Of a stretch of 64,000 nt of DNA, positions 43,901 through 56,430 are shown in pieces (the stretch's first letter is position 1; each line of letters opens with the position of its first letter). The translations under genes and the position numbers were made by a program. Source of the DNA: Chrysaora quinquecirrha (taxonomy: Eukaryota; Cnidaria; Scyphozoa; Semaeostomeae; Pelagiidae); contig JACTAT010000282.1 in NCBI GenBank assembly GCA_014526335.1, positions 248,001-312,000 of the forward strand. Reading direction: 5' to 3'. A model generated the notes under the pieces. It ran no database searches. It had not been told where the DNA came from and saw nothing but the letters and a program-made list of their open reading frames with translations.

Positions 43901-45814
43901 TCACCCTCTTCAATATTTCTTTCATAGTTAGCTGAAAGGCAAGAGAATAAATAACAAACAAAAAAAGGTATGCGGGACAGCCTCATGAGACAGTTTAAAT
44001 CAGTAAACACCAACCTTGAAGTACCCTTTTGAAGAGCTGTAACGTTACAGCTCCTTCATCTGCAATACCACTCCCATTCTCAAAGAATAACTGAGCAGCA
44101 CCTTCAGTGGCAAAGTGACGGACAGTGTATCCTCTATCATGCTTCTTTCCATAAATAATTATGACTTCGTTTTTGTGCTTCTTATGTAGTCCGTTAGCCT
44201 AAACAGATAATTAGAACTATACTTTATAAAATCACAGTATAACTAGCAAATTATACAAACGAAAGCTTGCTGCCCATTATCAAGAGGAGAAAAATGAATA
44301 ATGGGGACCTTTCAGAATCGCAGATCAGACCATGCTGCGTGTCTTAGTTGACTGCAGTGAATTACCAAGGAATAATGTAAGAGTTTGACTGACGAATCCC
44401 GTTTATTGTTTACGATTTCGAAATCACCCATTTTTGATCATCATTTTTCAAATTTCAAAAAGGAAATGGTCTTTATCTGAAAATATTAAACCAAAGGTTG
44501 TAACAGCCATCTGCATTCTGCCTCTTTAAAGATGATTTCTTTCCTTTAAATTTCAGGAGAAGAAGAGATAATTCACAGCTTTCTTACAAAAAACATTTCT
44601 GTTTTCTGACCTGCACTCATATCTAAAGATGCCAAAGGAGACCTAAAGTACGCGTACTGATTTATATTCAAGACTTTGCTCAACATATGTCTTAAGTAAT
44701 TTGAATGAAATAACGGAAAGTAAGGGCTGTTGATGAATAAAATGTTTTAAACATTTATTTTTAAGTTTATGCTTACCCTGCTATGAATCATCAAGCGCTG
44801 ATCATGCTCGCTGGTTTTCTCTTGGGGCCTTTGAGGTTAAGCTTTTCCTTTTGTGGAAAAACTAAACCACAAAAACAGATCTTTTTTGAAGGGAAAACTT
44901 TTCTGTTACACTGACTGCATGTCTGAAAGAAGAAATTATCCTCAAAAGCATACAAATGAGAGCCAAAGAAAATAGCAAGTTAAAATTTCTATCCTATCCC
45001 ACAATACAAAAATAATAATAAAACGGTACTTTGGGCCCTCAGTAACTTATCCAACTTTACTGTACACATTGTTTAGTGTGAGAGAGCCCAGAATGGGTTT
45101 AATGAAAACTATAGCATACTCTGCTTTTGGTGAAAAATACACCCATAGAAAACAAGGAGGGTTTCAATGTAAAAAGGGCAAAAGAATACTGTAGCCTTGG
45201 GTAAATTATGTGGTTTCACATCACACTCTCCCATTTCCTGGGCCTAAGGTGGTACCCAATTGCTTGGGATTTTGCTGGAGCAGTGAGCACTTCCTGGACC
45301 GATGCCCTTCCTGATGTCCAGCAATGGCTTGTCCAGGGCTTGAACCTGGGACCTCGTATGTGAGAGCCAAAGCACGGGTAGTCCAAGGAGCCACAGGTAG
45401 AAAACACAACATGCTGGTTAAGATCACAAAGATGTTGAATTGGAATTTGATTCCCACCATCATTTCTAAACTAGGAGAGAATTATATAGAGGAATCACAG
45501 AGGTTTAACAGAGAGTTAACAAAACTGTCTCTATCATTTGGCAAATCCAGCACCAAAGGTTTGAAACAATGTGATACAGGATTTTATACAGGAGATCCAT
45601 TTGACAGAGAGAAAAAGAAAAAATATAACCTGTAATTTATTTACACAAAGGAATTTTCAAGCTATTCTTAACTTAATCATTAGATACATTATAGACTGAA
45701 GGCAAAATAATATGTTTTGGTAACGAGAAACATAAAAACAAACTCACTCACTTTCATGATAACTTTTTTCGCTTGCTTGTAAGCAATAAAAACTGTCTTT
45801 TCAAGTGATTTCAA
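40989..45814 (-). CDS. Micro-exon gene with about 18 tandem 30-nt exons
   Basis: Minus-strand exons, 5' to 3': 45814-45752 (63 nt), 44922-44777 (146 nt), 44198-44015 (184 nt), 43931-43890 (42 nt), 43820-43704 (117 nt), 43669-43640 (30 nt), 17 micro-exons from 43517 to 41479, then 41164-40989 ending in TAA. From 44198 on, every junction is phase 1 and all splice sites except those noted in the repeat entry are GT-AG. The 5' part has C-S-Q-C...C-F-C-G, a zinc-ribbon-like motif, then V-I-I-I-Y-G-K-K and a Phe-rich block. The micro-exons give 10-residue repeats such as D-D-I-M-E-T-N-V-E-Q and D-K-T-S-K-S-S-S-L-Q. The last exon encodes about 58 residues. The 146-nt exon needs one more base to keep frame (sequence error or mutation). 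The first exon of the gene was not found. Function unknown. Confidence 0.65.
41479..43517 (-). repeat. Exon-intron tandem array: 116-bp and 140-bp units
   Basis: Each unit, read on the minus strand, has acceptor CATATTGCAG, a 30-nt exon, then donor GTTCGT (family 1) or GTTAGT (family 2). Family 1 exons start (plus coordinate) at 41479, 41628, 41743, 41859, 41977, 42093, 42209, 42325, 42443, 42559 and 42675, mostly 116 bp apart. Family 2 exons are at 42932, 43072, 43212, 43348 and 43488, about 140 bp apart. A 33-nt hybrid exon (42792-42824) with a GC donor sits between them. Exceptions: 42325 is 32 nt (longer A run), and 42093 and 42443 have AT in place of the donor GT. Confidence 0.85.
45216..45410 (-). 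repeat. tRNA-derived SINE
   Basis: On the minus strand TGGCTCCTTGGACTACC (A-box-like, about 45378-45394) is followed by CCAGGTTCAAGCCCTGG (45333-45349), which folds as a perfect T-arm (5-bp stem, 7-nt loop) and holds a B box, GGTTCAAGCC. No anticodon or acceptor stem is present, so it is not a tRNA gene. It lies between the 63-nt and 146-nt exons of the micro-exon gene, that is, inside an intron. Confidence 0.55.
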
Positions 45815-47066
45815 CTAAAGATAACAGGATATAACAAAAAGATCAAAGAAGAAATATTAAAAAACTGAACTTCAACAATATGCATAAAAATTTATACATT
45901 CAGGCCTAACCATGGCTTACATTTCCAGTGCAGGTAAATAAAAATATACAGCAGATTGAATATTTCTAAATTGACCATGATAACATCATCTTGTTGAATT
46001 TACTATGTATGATGAGGTTTTTGACACAGATTATGGAAAATTTCTGCACATCTCATATTGCTTATCCCGATAAAGAAAAACTTACATCAACATATGCAAA
46101 TTTTCAACAACTTCACTCAATAGCAAAAAATTGAAAAAAGGAAAGAGTGAACAAAAAGACCATTTCCCAAAGCAATGTGGATCTTTTAAAAGCATTGGAA
46201 TCATATTTTTCAACAAGCCATATTTTGTTATTAGAGGATTTCTAGCTGCTAATAACCACAGCAGTTCCAGAAAAAGTCAATTAATTTGCCACTAAGCCAC
46301 TGATTAGTGATGATTAGTGTTGGTTAGAGACCAAGGACAACTCTGGAGTAGTCAAATAGAGCCAGGGGCCTTATAAGGGTCGTTTTAGAGTCTTCTCCTC
46401 TCCTGCTTCTGTGCAGACCTACTCTAGTAAACTATTACATGTCTACACTACAGGGTCCCAGGCACCTAATCAAGGCAATAGTGTCAGAACAATTGGGCAG
46501 TGGGCCAATGGGGGTAATTGCCTCTCTTTTCAGACACATTAAATTACAGAAAAATTTTTTTCTGCTATTATATGCCCTTGATTTGCTAAGTAGGTAAACC
46601 AGGGCAATTTAGGAAAATATTCTACTTGTTAAATTTTTAACTGATACGCTACCATAAAACCAAGGTAGTTTCAAGCTATACCCCCCTTCCAAAAAGTTTG
46701 GAAACAGTCAATCATATTGTGGCCAACAGTGACCAAGGGCCTAAGTGCAAAATATTTTCATGCAGCGTTGATCCAAGATTTTGCTCAGTTTTGGAAGGAA
46801 AATATTTGTCATTGCATTCTCCATAATTATAAATCAAAAGGACAAACCATTTTTATGTCATGATGATTAAATACAATAAAATTTAGAAGCTAGCCTTCAA
46901 AACCAAGGCAGAGATTTTTAGCTGATTACTGTTTTGATATTTAACAAAGTGAAGGGTTTCTTTTCTCATCAATGGGACACTTTGATGTTATGTGAAGCCC
47001 AGTTGTTAAAGCATGACTTTTTTTATTATAATTATTATTATACAAATTTTTACAGTCAAATACTGA

Positions 47067-47850
47067 TTGATGGTAGAGTCATCTCATCCGCCAAGTAGTG
47101 AACATCACATCTCTTCCACTGTATTGATTTTAAGTGTAATGTCTCTAATAATGCTTCGAAATCCAATAAGCTGTTCGAATCTGTTTTGCATTGTTGTGTA
47201 TCCAGGTACAAGAGGTTCATCTGGGACTAATCCGAGAAATTTATCCAGATTTCGCTTGAACATGTCAATGCTCTGCCCAGCCATATCTCGTAGATTTCTG
47301 GGTAGACAGTTAAACAGTCGTGCTCCCTGCAAAACTAAGCTTGATTCACGTAAATTTTGAATCCTTTGGGTGGCATCACGTTTCAAAGCTGGGATGATGC
47401 AGATGCGCCCATTCCGTAGAGTTAGCACCAGCAACACCAATGTGCGGTACTAGATTTTCAAGCATTTCATAGCGTTCAGGTCGTCTTTGCAAAGAGGATA
47501 TGCTGAATTTTTTCAACCGCTCCCAGTAATCAAGTTCATATGCTCCTGATATTTTCCAGAGAAAGTTTTTTTGTAATAGTTCAAGATTCACAATATCCTG
47601 TTTCTTTGTGGGACTCCATAACTGTGAACAATATTCAAGCTGGGGTAGTACCACAGATTTCCACAGTGTAATCATCAACTGTGGCTCTCGTGACTTAAAA
47701 GTTCTTGATATTGTGGATATTGTTTTCTTTGCTGTATCTACAAAATTTTGATGTGTTCAGTAAAAGATGCATCTGCACTCATTGTCACTCCCAAGTCACG
47801 CACATTTCTAATAAATATTTTGCTAAAATTCAGTTTTCAGAACTTATAGG
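47067..47850 (-). pseudogene. LINE ORF2 C-terminal fragment (unit 1)
   Basis: Minus-strand frames 47678-47376 and 47440-47105 encode the post-RT region of a non-LTR element: S-V-V-L-P-Q-L-E-Y-C-S-Q-L-W-S-P, then R-N-G-R-I-C-I-I-P and F-N-C-L-P-R-N-L-R-D, ending near 47105. A missing T near 47750 (TTTTG versus TTTTTG in unit 2) breaks the N-terminal side and another indel separates the C-terminal frames. RT catalytic motifs are absent. Confidence 0.7.
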
Positions 47851-49711
47851 AAGATTACAGCTATGGAAACATTTTTCAGGTAAACAACAAAGAGTCTTTT
47901 GTCACAAACAGTAATTTTGGAGGTAAGCAAATAAACAAGGGCAAGATAAAAAAATCCAATCACATTTTGTAAAACTAGTTTTAAATGCAGACAAAATTTT
48001 GGATTCCAGTTATTTTATAAGGAAGCAGAGTGACATTTTCAGAAGCACACTCTTCTGACATGTGAAAAATTCACTCACCTGTTAAATGTTCCCAAAACTA
48101 ATTTGTGAAAACTGACACATTTCAAGAAAATTACATTTGAAAGCAAAACTAAAACAACTGTGCTTCAAATTAGAGCAAAACTTCCTATCTTTGAGAAATA
48201 ACCCTACACATCTGGTCCAAATTTCATATCAGTTGTCCTCCTCTTGTCCTAAAAATTTTTCCCTTTGTCTTTGAAAACATGAGGCTCAGTATTTATGTTT
48301 GTTTTCTATCATAACATGAAAATAATCCTAACATTAATATAATGACTCAACATTGACTTTGGAAATGAAAATACTTTGGATTAGGCCCTTGGTCACTATT
48401 GGCCACCATTTTTAAGCTACTACAATTTAATTTACAAACTCTTTAACTTTCTCCAAAATAAATTTGGTAGGAGCCATAATGTAGCGACATACTCTTTGGA
48501 TGTGGGTGCCTATTCGAGGAAATACAGTAATAATAAGACCGTTTCGAGGAGCAGCCTTCACAGACTACGAAGATTTTGCAAAATTTCAAGGTAGAGTTTT
48601 TCATACTTGATTCGAAAGCAGCTGAAATTTAGTCTAGGTGCAAAACTTTACTATCTTAGTGTTTCTTTCATTGGTTTTATGAGCGTTCAAAGTTTGAGAT
48701 TTCATAACTTATAGGGCTCAAACAAGTCAGGATGAGATCAGGCAGAAAGTTTCAACCCAAGTTATTTTTCCAGTCAAATCCTTTATAGAATAGGGAACTT
48801 TAACGGCTCATAAAATGAATATTCACAAGCACTAGGACAATGACACTTTGCACCTAGACAGTTTTTGATGCTTTATATGATCCAGTGTGCATTCCATGTA
48901 GCCTATGCGGAGATCTCCAGCTTGGAGTGTGAAACTTAACTGGCATACTTGCCTGGATCTTTCAGAAAAACAATAATCTAGACTATTACTTCAATTATAA
49001 AACAACAGATGTATTGTTTCTTTCTGTATGAAGTCCGATTTGGTCGGCATATTCTCCTGCATGCATGGCAGTAACACGGAATGCACCCTGATAGGCTATT
49101 GACTTTGAGAAATCAAATAAATGTCAATCCTGGATGCCTCTCATCGAAGAGGTCTAGCCAAGGGTACCCTTTCTCGTAAACAATAGTCTAGCCAACAGTA
49201 CCATTTTGAATATGCCAGAAGAATCCATTACCAAAATTTAGCCAAGACAAGAACAGCCTTGTGCTCTTGTTAATGGTGGAAGCTTGCTCCCTCAAACCAC
49301 GCACTGTGAAGTTAGATTCACTATATACTGTAAGTCCCTCCGCTTCGCCTTGATTGCCCATTCAATCATCGCCAAGATAGGTTTTTTATTGCAAACAAAA
49401 GTTAATATAATGGGATGTTTTCGAGCAACAACAGCAACCACATATCTATATTGACGATTGAAGACAAGATGTTCTTGGTAGAAAAAAAACAAAAATTATT
49501 GTAGGGTACATCATTCATGATATTAATATTATTGGGTCTCCGGTGTCCAGAATACATTGTTCTGAAATGCTGCTCATTAGTTGGGCTGAGCATTATTGTG
49601 TATACTTTCTAACATTTTTGATATAATAATTTTAATCATAGTGCAGAGAATAAAAATTGGGAAAAGTTCTCAAAACCATGGGTAATAAATGCCTTAACTT
49701 TTATTTTTCAG

Positions 49712-51290
49712 GTATCCGTGAACATCGGCGTGCACCAGGACTTGGACTCGAAATGGCTAAGACTATTCAACTCTTTATTTATTGTAATGAACGAAAATAA
49801 GGAGGTAGTCACGTGGCAATTTACAAAAAGAGAGAAGTTTAGTTTTGTATAAGACTTACTGATAAACTTGAAACACAGGCTTCTAAGCTCTTTCCCGAAA
49901 CTTGAATTTTTTGTGATAGACAATTGTTGCAAGTGGGAAAAAAAGATCAAAGAGCTTTTTGGACAGGACGTAAAAGTAAAATTAGATTTGCTTCATGCTC
50001 TCCAAAGGCTTACAACAACTTTGGATAAGTCAAGTCCATATCAGAATAGAATGTGCCATAATTTGAAATTGATATTTCGGCAGGAAGGAGACAGTGGTTC
50101 ATTGCATACAAAGCCAACCCCGTCCGCAGCTGTTTTACAGAAAAGACTTGAAACTGTTATAGACAGCTGGTGTTCCATTGAAACACTGCTAGATGGGAAG
50201 TTTGTGATGAATGATAATTTTAGAAAGGCCATAGAGAATTTGTTCCTTCGTATAAAAAAGGGATGCTTGTCTGACATTCCGCCAGGTTTAGCAAGAGGCA
50301 TGAACGAAAATTTGCTCAAAAATTTAAACAAAGTATTTAAAAGTTTGAAAATGGGACCTGAACTTGCTATTAACCTTCTAACAGTCTTCTTCTATATTTT
50401 GAACTGCAAGCGAATTTGTAGCGATGGAAGGTGTCTGTTAGAAGCATTTTTTCCTTGTATTTGAATCTCATAAATCACCAAAATCTAAAGAAAAATTTGG
50501 AATTGGTAATTCGAAAGAACAAGCTGCTACAGCCAAGCCTTTTGCTCTAAGAAATCAACTTCTCCATGAATCTGCAAACTCTAGGCAAATTCTTTTCAGA
50601 AAATTATTTCTATTCAACAAGCTAAATGGTATGTCCTGGCTGGAGAAAATTCCACATGAAATGTTTTTTGCAGAAAAGGTTGTAGTGAAACTATTACAGA
50701 TGAGAAATATTTTTAGAAGTGAATCCGCAGTGGAGCAAATTGAAACTTTAAAATTGGGCTGCAAAAATTTTGGCTTCATTCCAATTTCAAGCCTTGCTCT
50801 TGCACAAGAGGATGAAAACAAAGTACTAACTGTTTCTATTATCACAATCACAAATTTCATTCAACAAAAAGAAGCATTTCCAGGAGTTACTGCACACTTG
50901 AAAGCTTTTGTTTTCTCAGGGAATCTGAACAAGGACTGTACGATCTTGAAAGAACTTATAAAAAAAGAAATCAAAACGGAGCACAATCTTTGTTGCAACA
51001 ACAAACTTTCTGACAAGGAACACATGCAAAGATATTCCATTCTAAAATCAAACGATAATTATATAATGAAACCCGAGTTTGCTGACCTCATAATACAAAT
51101 TATTTCTAATGTCATTTGCCCCGCAATTGTTCTATTCACCTCGATTCCCAACAAACCCATTCTGCCAATTATACCAGAAAAGGAAATGTGCACAACCTAT
51201 TGTCTGTTTATGGCCACCAATTTCGCAGCTTTTTTCCCAGCTTTGTTGGTACGGGAAGCTTCGAAATTTTGATGAAAAATTTTTTGTTTT
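49712..51290 (+). pseudogene. DDE-transposase-like protein (unit 1)
   Basis: An exon-like start at 49712 (acceptor TTTTTCAG) gives L-R-L-F-N-S-L-F-I-V-M-N-E and V-V-T-W-Q-F, then an in-frame TAA at 49850-49852. The frame resumes with F-F-V-I-D-N-C-C-K-W (a likely catalytic Asp block), V-K-L-D-L-L-H-A-L-Q-R and G-C-L-S-D-I-P-P-G. The conserved N-E-x-L-H reads N-E-N-L-L here. A frameshift in the T-run near 50448 leads to a second frame (about 50461-51272), a helical C-terminal part with C-T-T-Y-C-L-F. I recall this block order from cnidarian and sponge repetitive proteins; the transposase superfamily is not assigned. Non-functional. Confidence 0.55.
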
Positions 51291-52335
51291 AGTTCCAAGA
51301 CAAAGCCATTCTGTTCCTGCCCGTGCCACTCTTGAAAACAAAGGATACTTAGCTTGATAGTCTCTAGTAGATTTTTTCTTTGTGTCCTCAACACATTCTA
51401 TATTTAATTTAGAAGTATTTGTATGTTTTTTAAAATATGTAGTTAATGTAGTTAACTAGCCTTGCAACTTTTGTGTTGAAATGAAATTATGTCTATCTAT
51501 CATTACTTAAGAGCATAGCAAAACACAAGATCGCTTCTGCATCAAAACCTGTTCAAAGGCATGTCAGGAGACTTCTTCAAATGGAATCAGAGTACAAGAA
51601 AACGCATTTTCACTGCATGAAATTAAAATTCTTTGTTGCAAAATAGAAAGAACATTGAAAAATGTTGAAAGTTTCTATAGTCGTAAAAAAACAAGTAATA
51701 ATGTTAGTTAAATTCATTTGTTAGATTATTAAGTAACTGATATACCACAATGTTTTACCGATAAACCACCATTGGCAAGGCCAAATTTAGGCCTGTCAAC
51801 TTAAGCACATAATGAAAAGTAAGTAAGCAATCAAATAGTGATTAACAAAAAGAAGCTTGCTGTGACAACCACCAATGATCTGAGAGCAAATAGAATGAGA
51901 GTTCCTTGACTCGATTTGTCAGTCTCTGAGAAATTACTACAACAGCAAATGAAAAACCCTGAAGATAAATTCAAGCAAGGAAAATGGAAGGCTGCAAAGA
52001 ATAAGAACTTAATTGGCTGTACTAAATCATGTCAGCATTATTGTTGAACATTCTGTCCTCAAACAATCATGCTTTGTCGGTGTTCCATAGTGCTATAGGC
52101 AAGTTGAGTTATTTTCAAGTTAAACAGCTAAATCACTTGTTATTTAGATTTGTATTCTAAACATTGAATCAGAAAGGATGCAAATCATGTCATAATTATT
52201 TTTGAACATTCTTTTCTCTAACAATCATGCCTTGTTGGTGTTCCAAGGTGATATAACCAAGTTGAGTTACTTTTCAGTTAAAAAGCTAAATTACTTGTTA
52301 TTTAGATTTGTATTCTAAACAGAGAATCAGAAACG

Positions 52336-52584
52336 ATGCAAGAGAAAACAAGTGAATTAAAAATTGTAAGAGAAAAGAAGTTGAATGCAACTGACACAGT
52401 TGCCGTAAAAAGATTCAGAAAGCAGGTCCCACTGAATTCCACCATGGATATTGCAAGACCACCATCAAGTGATGGTGAGGAAGAAAGCTTGAGGAACAGA
52501 AAAAAAGATGGCTGCCTTTTGGTTTGGATCAAGAAAACGAAGAGGAAATCTGTATGCCTCCATAAGATAGGAAATCAACAATAA
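52336..52584 (+). CDS. Small charged ORF (unit 1), frameshifted relative to unit 2
   Basis: Lys/Glu-rich, 82 codons, starting M-Q-E-K-T-S-E-L-K-I-V-R. Compared with unit 2 one A is missing near 52489, so the C-terminal half is read in another frame. The opposite strand is also open (52716-52465), and I cannot say which, if either, is used. No family recognised. Confidence 0.25.
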   Translation: MQEKTSELKIVREKKLNATDTVAVKRFRKQVPLNSTMDIARPPSSDGEEESLRNRKKDGCLLVWIKKTKRKSVCLHKIGNQQ

Positions 52585-53814
52585 TTTGACAATGTCTCGA
52601 AGTTTGGATGATGATTCAAGTGAACATGTATCAGGGTAAGAATGCAGAGCCTGGCTAACTGTTCCAAGATATGGAACTTGGCCTTGCGATACAATGTGAA
52701 CTTTGTTACTTGACATGGTAGAGTATGAATTCTAAATAGAATCTATACTGCACTTTGCATGTAAAAAGATTGCTTTTAAAACTGAATATTGAGGAATTAC
52801 ATGGACACAGGTTTTGAAGGTCATTATGTGTACATTTATTGTCAATGACAATCTGCTTCTCACCCAAAGTGAAAAACATATATAAAAGGAGTAATGATAA
52901 AAAAAAAGAAAGAAGAAGAAGGAAAAAAGATTTTCAGATTCTTCTAGTATCTCCCATCCATTACATAACCCTCCTTAAATAGTATCTATTAGTTCAATGA
53001 TATTGAACTCTGAACATCTATAATTGGAAATTTATCTTTAACCTTGTACATCTGCTTTGCTTGGCAAGTTAAATCGAATCTCTGGCCAAAAAAAGAACAT
53101 CGGGCTCACCTTTTATATTTTGTCTTTCAGATGAAGTTTGCCTAATTGTTTTTCCAATTTTAAAATTTGCTTCTTCCTATTGTATGTCAAACTAAGTAGG
53201 CTAACAGAATGCATTCAATACACAAAAGGTTTATTTGTCTTCACTGGTTGCAACTGTGCTCAAATCTGTATTATTACAGTATTGAGACAAAAAGACAGAC
53301 TACATTCTCTATTGTTATTTCTGTTTTGTTAAGTAGGTTTGTGAAGTCAGCTTTGCTAATGCAGCAGCGCCTTGCTTATAAGAACAGCTGCTGAGTTTGA
53401 TGCCTCGATAGAATGACTTGATAAATGAGAGAATAACCACAAAATCATGTGTGTTTGTTGTTTGAGGCCAGGATGGAGCGAATCTGTTTAGATAGCAAGT
53501 GTATTTTGGGATATATTGCTATCACAGAAAACTTGTTGTATTTTACTTCTTTCGGTGTGTTTTTTGCTTATCCCCTTGGTAAGCCAATCACAAAACAGAC
53601 GTTTGCTTTGAGAAATCATTCATTGCGTCTTCAAGACCCTTCACATTCGAGGACACTTCCTCTCTCACGAATCTCAATGTCAAAACAATGTAGCCTGCTT
53701 TGGCAATGGCAGTTGCATCTTTTAAAGTTTTACAGTTAAAAAGACGCCCAAAGAAGCGCATTGCAAAGTGCTGCTTACTTCCTTGTGACTCATCCCCCCT
53801 CTAACTACTGCTGC

Positions 53815-54695
53815 ATAGATCCATACAACAGGGAAGCATGAGACATGATACAAATAGAAAGAAAATCGCTAGTGGCCAGGCATTTAAAACCTCTGTTTTC
53901 AAGAAAGAACAACAAATTGGGCTAATCAACTATTCTGCACTATTCTTATAGATCCATACAAACGGGAAGCATGAAACATGATAAAAAATAGAAAGAAAAT
54001 CGTTGGTAGCTAGCCTTTAAGGACCTCTGTTTACAAGAAATAGCAAAAGATTGCGCTCATGAATTATCTTTTGCTACTCTTATACATTCATTCAACAGGG
54101 AAGAATGACACATGATACAAATAGAAAGAAAATTGCTACAGCATGACACATGTGACAGAGCAAGGAGAAGGCAATAATGGACCCTGTCACCATTGAAGAA
54201 GAAGTCAGCTTGGTTCTCCATAGTTGTGGCAGCTTCCAAAGTAAGTAGGTGCAACACATTGTACTTTGTAAAACATGACCATCTGACTATAGTACATAGG
54301 TATGTGTATAGCATTGACATTTTCACTGAAGAAGAATATGTCAATAGCGTTAGTTTGTTGACAAGCACCAATAGGTGGGAGCCACTTTAAAGGATAAGGC
54401 AAAACACTGACCAGGAGACTACAAGTCTTCACCGGTAAAGAGGTTATGTGTAATGGATCTTTGGATAACTGGAATAGTTGAATGTCTGGAGCAAGTGAAT
54501 GAATAGGCAATGTGACATGTGTAGAGGAGAAGCGGACCCATGAACATGGAAATAGGACAGGCCATGAGCATGGAACTACATAATGAAATGCTACTGCGAT
54601 GATGAACTTGTGCAATATTCTGCGCTACTCTTATCCATACAACAGGGAAGCATGACACATGATACAAATAGAAAGAAAATCGCTAGTACCTGGTC
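53815..54695. repeat. Short dispersed repeat, four copies (unit 1)
   Basis: The phrase CATACAACAGGGAAGCATGA followed by CATGATACAAATAGAAAGAA and AATCGCTAG occurs near 53818, 53948, 54088 and 54636, 55-60 bp each, in direct orientation with small changes. The regions between copies hold no recognised gene. Confidence 0.8.
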
Positions 54696-55667
54696 ATGGC
54701 GTGAGTGTTGTTTCAAATTTATTCTGTTAACAGATAATAACAACTTTTATTTAAGCAGAGTCAAGGTTTGCTCCAGAACATGGACCATTGAGTTTTGAAT
54801 ATACATTATAAGTTTATGTTTATATAATTCTCTCATGTGTAGGTGCTTCTTTGTATGTTGAAAGAATGTACAAGAAAAGTCAATTAATTTGCCACTAAGC
54901 CACTGATTAGTGATGATTAGTGTTGGTTAGAGACCAAGGACAACTCTGGAGTAGTCAAATAGAGCCAGGGGCCTTATAAGGGTCGTTTTAGAGTCTTCTC
55001 CTCTCCTGCTTCTGTGCAGACCTACTCTAGTAAACTATTACATGTCTACACTACAGGGTCCCAGGCACCTAATCAAGGCAATAGTGTCAGAACAATTGGG
55101 CAGTGGGCCAATGGGGGTAATTGCCTCTCTTTTCAGACACATTAAATTACAGAAAAATTTTTTTCTGCTATTATATGCCCTTGATTTGCTAAGTAGGTAA
55201 ACCAGGGCAATTTAGGAAAATATTCTACTTGTTAAATTTTTAACTGATACGCTACCATAAAACCAAGGTAGTTTCAATCTATACCCCCTTCCAAAAGTTT
55301 GGAAACAGTCAATCATATTGTGGCCAACAGTGACCAAGGGCCTAAGTGCAAAATATTTTCATGCAGCGTTGATCCAAGATTTTGCTCAGTTTTGGAAGGA
55401 AAATATTTGTCATTGCATTCTCCATAATTATAAATCAAAAGGACAAACCATTTTTATGTCATGATGATTAAATACAATAAAATTTAGAAGCTAGCCTTCA
55501 AAACCAAGGCAGAGATTTTTAGCTGATTACTGTTTTGATATTTAACAAAGTGAAGGGTTTCTTTTCTCATCAATGGGACACTTTGATGTTATGTGAAGCC
55601 CAGTTGTTAAAGCATGACTTTTTTTATTATAATTATTATTATACAAATTTTTACAGTCAAATACTGA

Positions 55668-56430
55668 TTGATGGTAGAGTCATCTCATCCGCCAAGTAGT
55701 GAACATCACATCTCTTCCACTGTATTGATTTTAAGTGTAATGTCTCTAATAATGCTTCGGAAATCCAATAAGCTGTTCGAATCTGTTTTGCGCATTGTTG
55801 TGTATCCAGGTACAAGAGGTTCATCTGGGACTAATCCGAGAAATTTATCCAGATTTCGCTTGAACATGTCAATGCTCTGCCCAGCCATATCTCGTAGATT
55901 TCTGGGTAGACAGTTAAACAGTCGTGCTCCCTGCAAAACTAAGCTTGATTCACGTAAATTTTGAATCCTTTGGGTGGCATCACGTTTCAAAGCTGGGATG
56001 ATGCAGATGCGCCCATTCCGTAGAGTTAGCACCAGCAACACCAATGTGCGGTACTAGATTTTCAAGCATTTCATAGCGTTCAGGTCGTCTTTGCAAAGAG
56101 GATATGCTGAATTTTTTCAACCGCTCCCAGTAATCAAGTTCATATGCTCCTGATATTTTCCAGAGAAAGTTTTTTTGTAATAGTTCAAGATTCACAATAT
56201 CCTGTTTCTTTGTGGGACTCCATAACTGTGAACAATATTCAAGCTGGGGTAGTACCACAGATTTCCACAGTGTAATCATCAACTGTGGCTCTCGTGACTT
56301 AAAAGTTCTTGATATTGTGGATATTGTTTTCTTTGCTGTATCTACAAAATTTTTGATGTGTTCAGTAAAAGATGCATCTGCACTCATTGTCACTCCCAAG
56401 TCACGCACATTTCTAATAAATATTTTGCTA
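55668..56430 (-). pseudogene. LINE ORF2 C-terminal fragment (unit 2)
   Basis: As in unit 1 but with a longer open frame (56408-55980, 142 codons), which adds R-D-L-G-V-T-M-S-A-D-A-S-F-T-E-H, the usual block after the RT core. The tail frame 56044-55706 follows. Two small indels relative to unit 1 lie in 55755-55800. Confidence 0.7.

Larger units (their letters stand above)
46276..54879 (+). repeat. 8.6-kb tandem duplication, unit 1
   Basis: Starts at GTCAATTAATTTGCCAC (46276) and is repeated head-to-tail from 54879. The junction carries AGAAAAG, and the same word (AGAAAAAG) precedes unit 1, so the ends share about 7 bp of microhomology. Both units contain the same LINE fragment, transposase-like gene and short repeats. 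The segment 46276-47040 and stretches around 48000-49290 hold no recognisable gene. Confidence 0.95.

Noticed and set aside
45333..45394. Functional tRNA gene
   Set aside because: The T-arm is perfect but there is no anticodon arm or acceptor stem pairing.
45960..46160. Further upstream 30-nt exon of the micro-exon gene near 46090-46120
   Set aside because: Splice-like ends exist, but the phase does not fit the 63-nt exon.
54057..54667. Minus-strand ORFs of 82-136 codons, identical in both duplication units
   Set aside because: The identity reflects recent duplication. They overlap each other in different frames, cross short repeats and show no domain.
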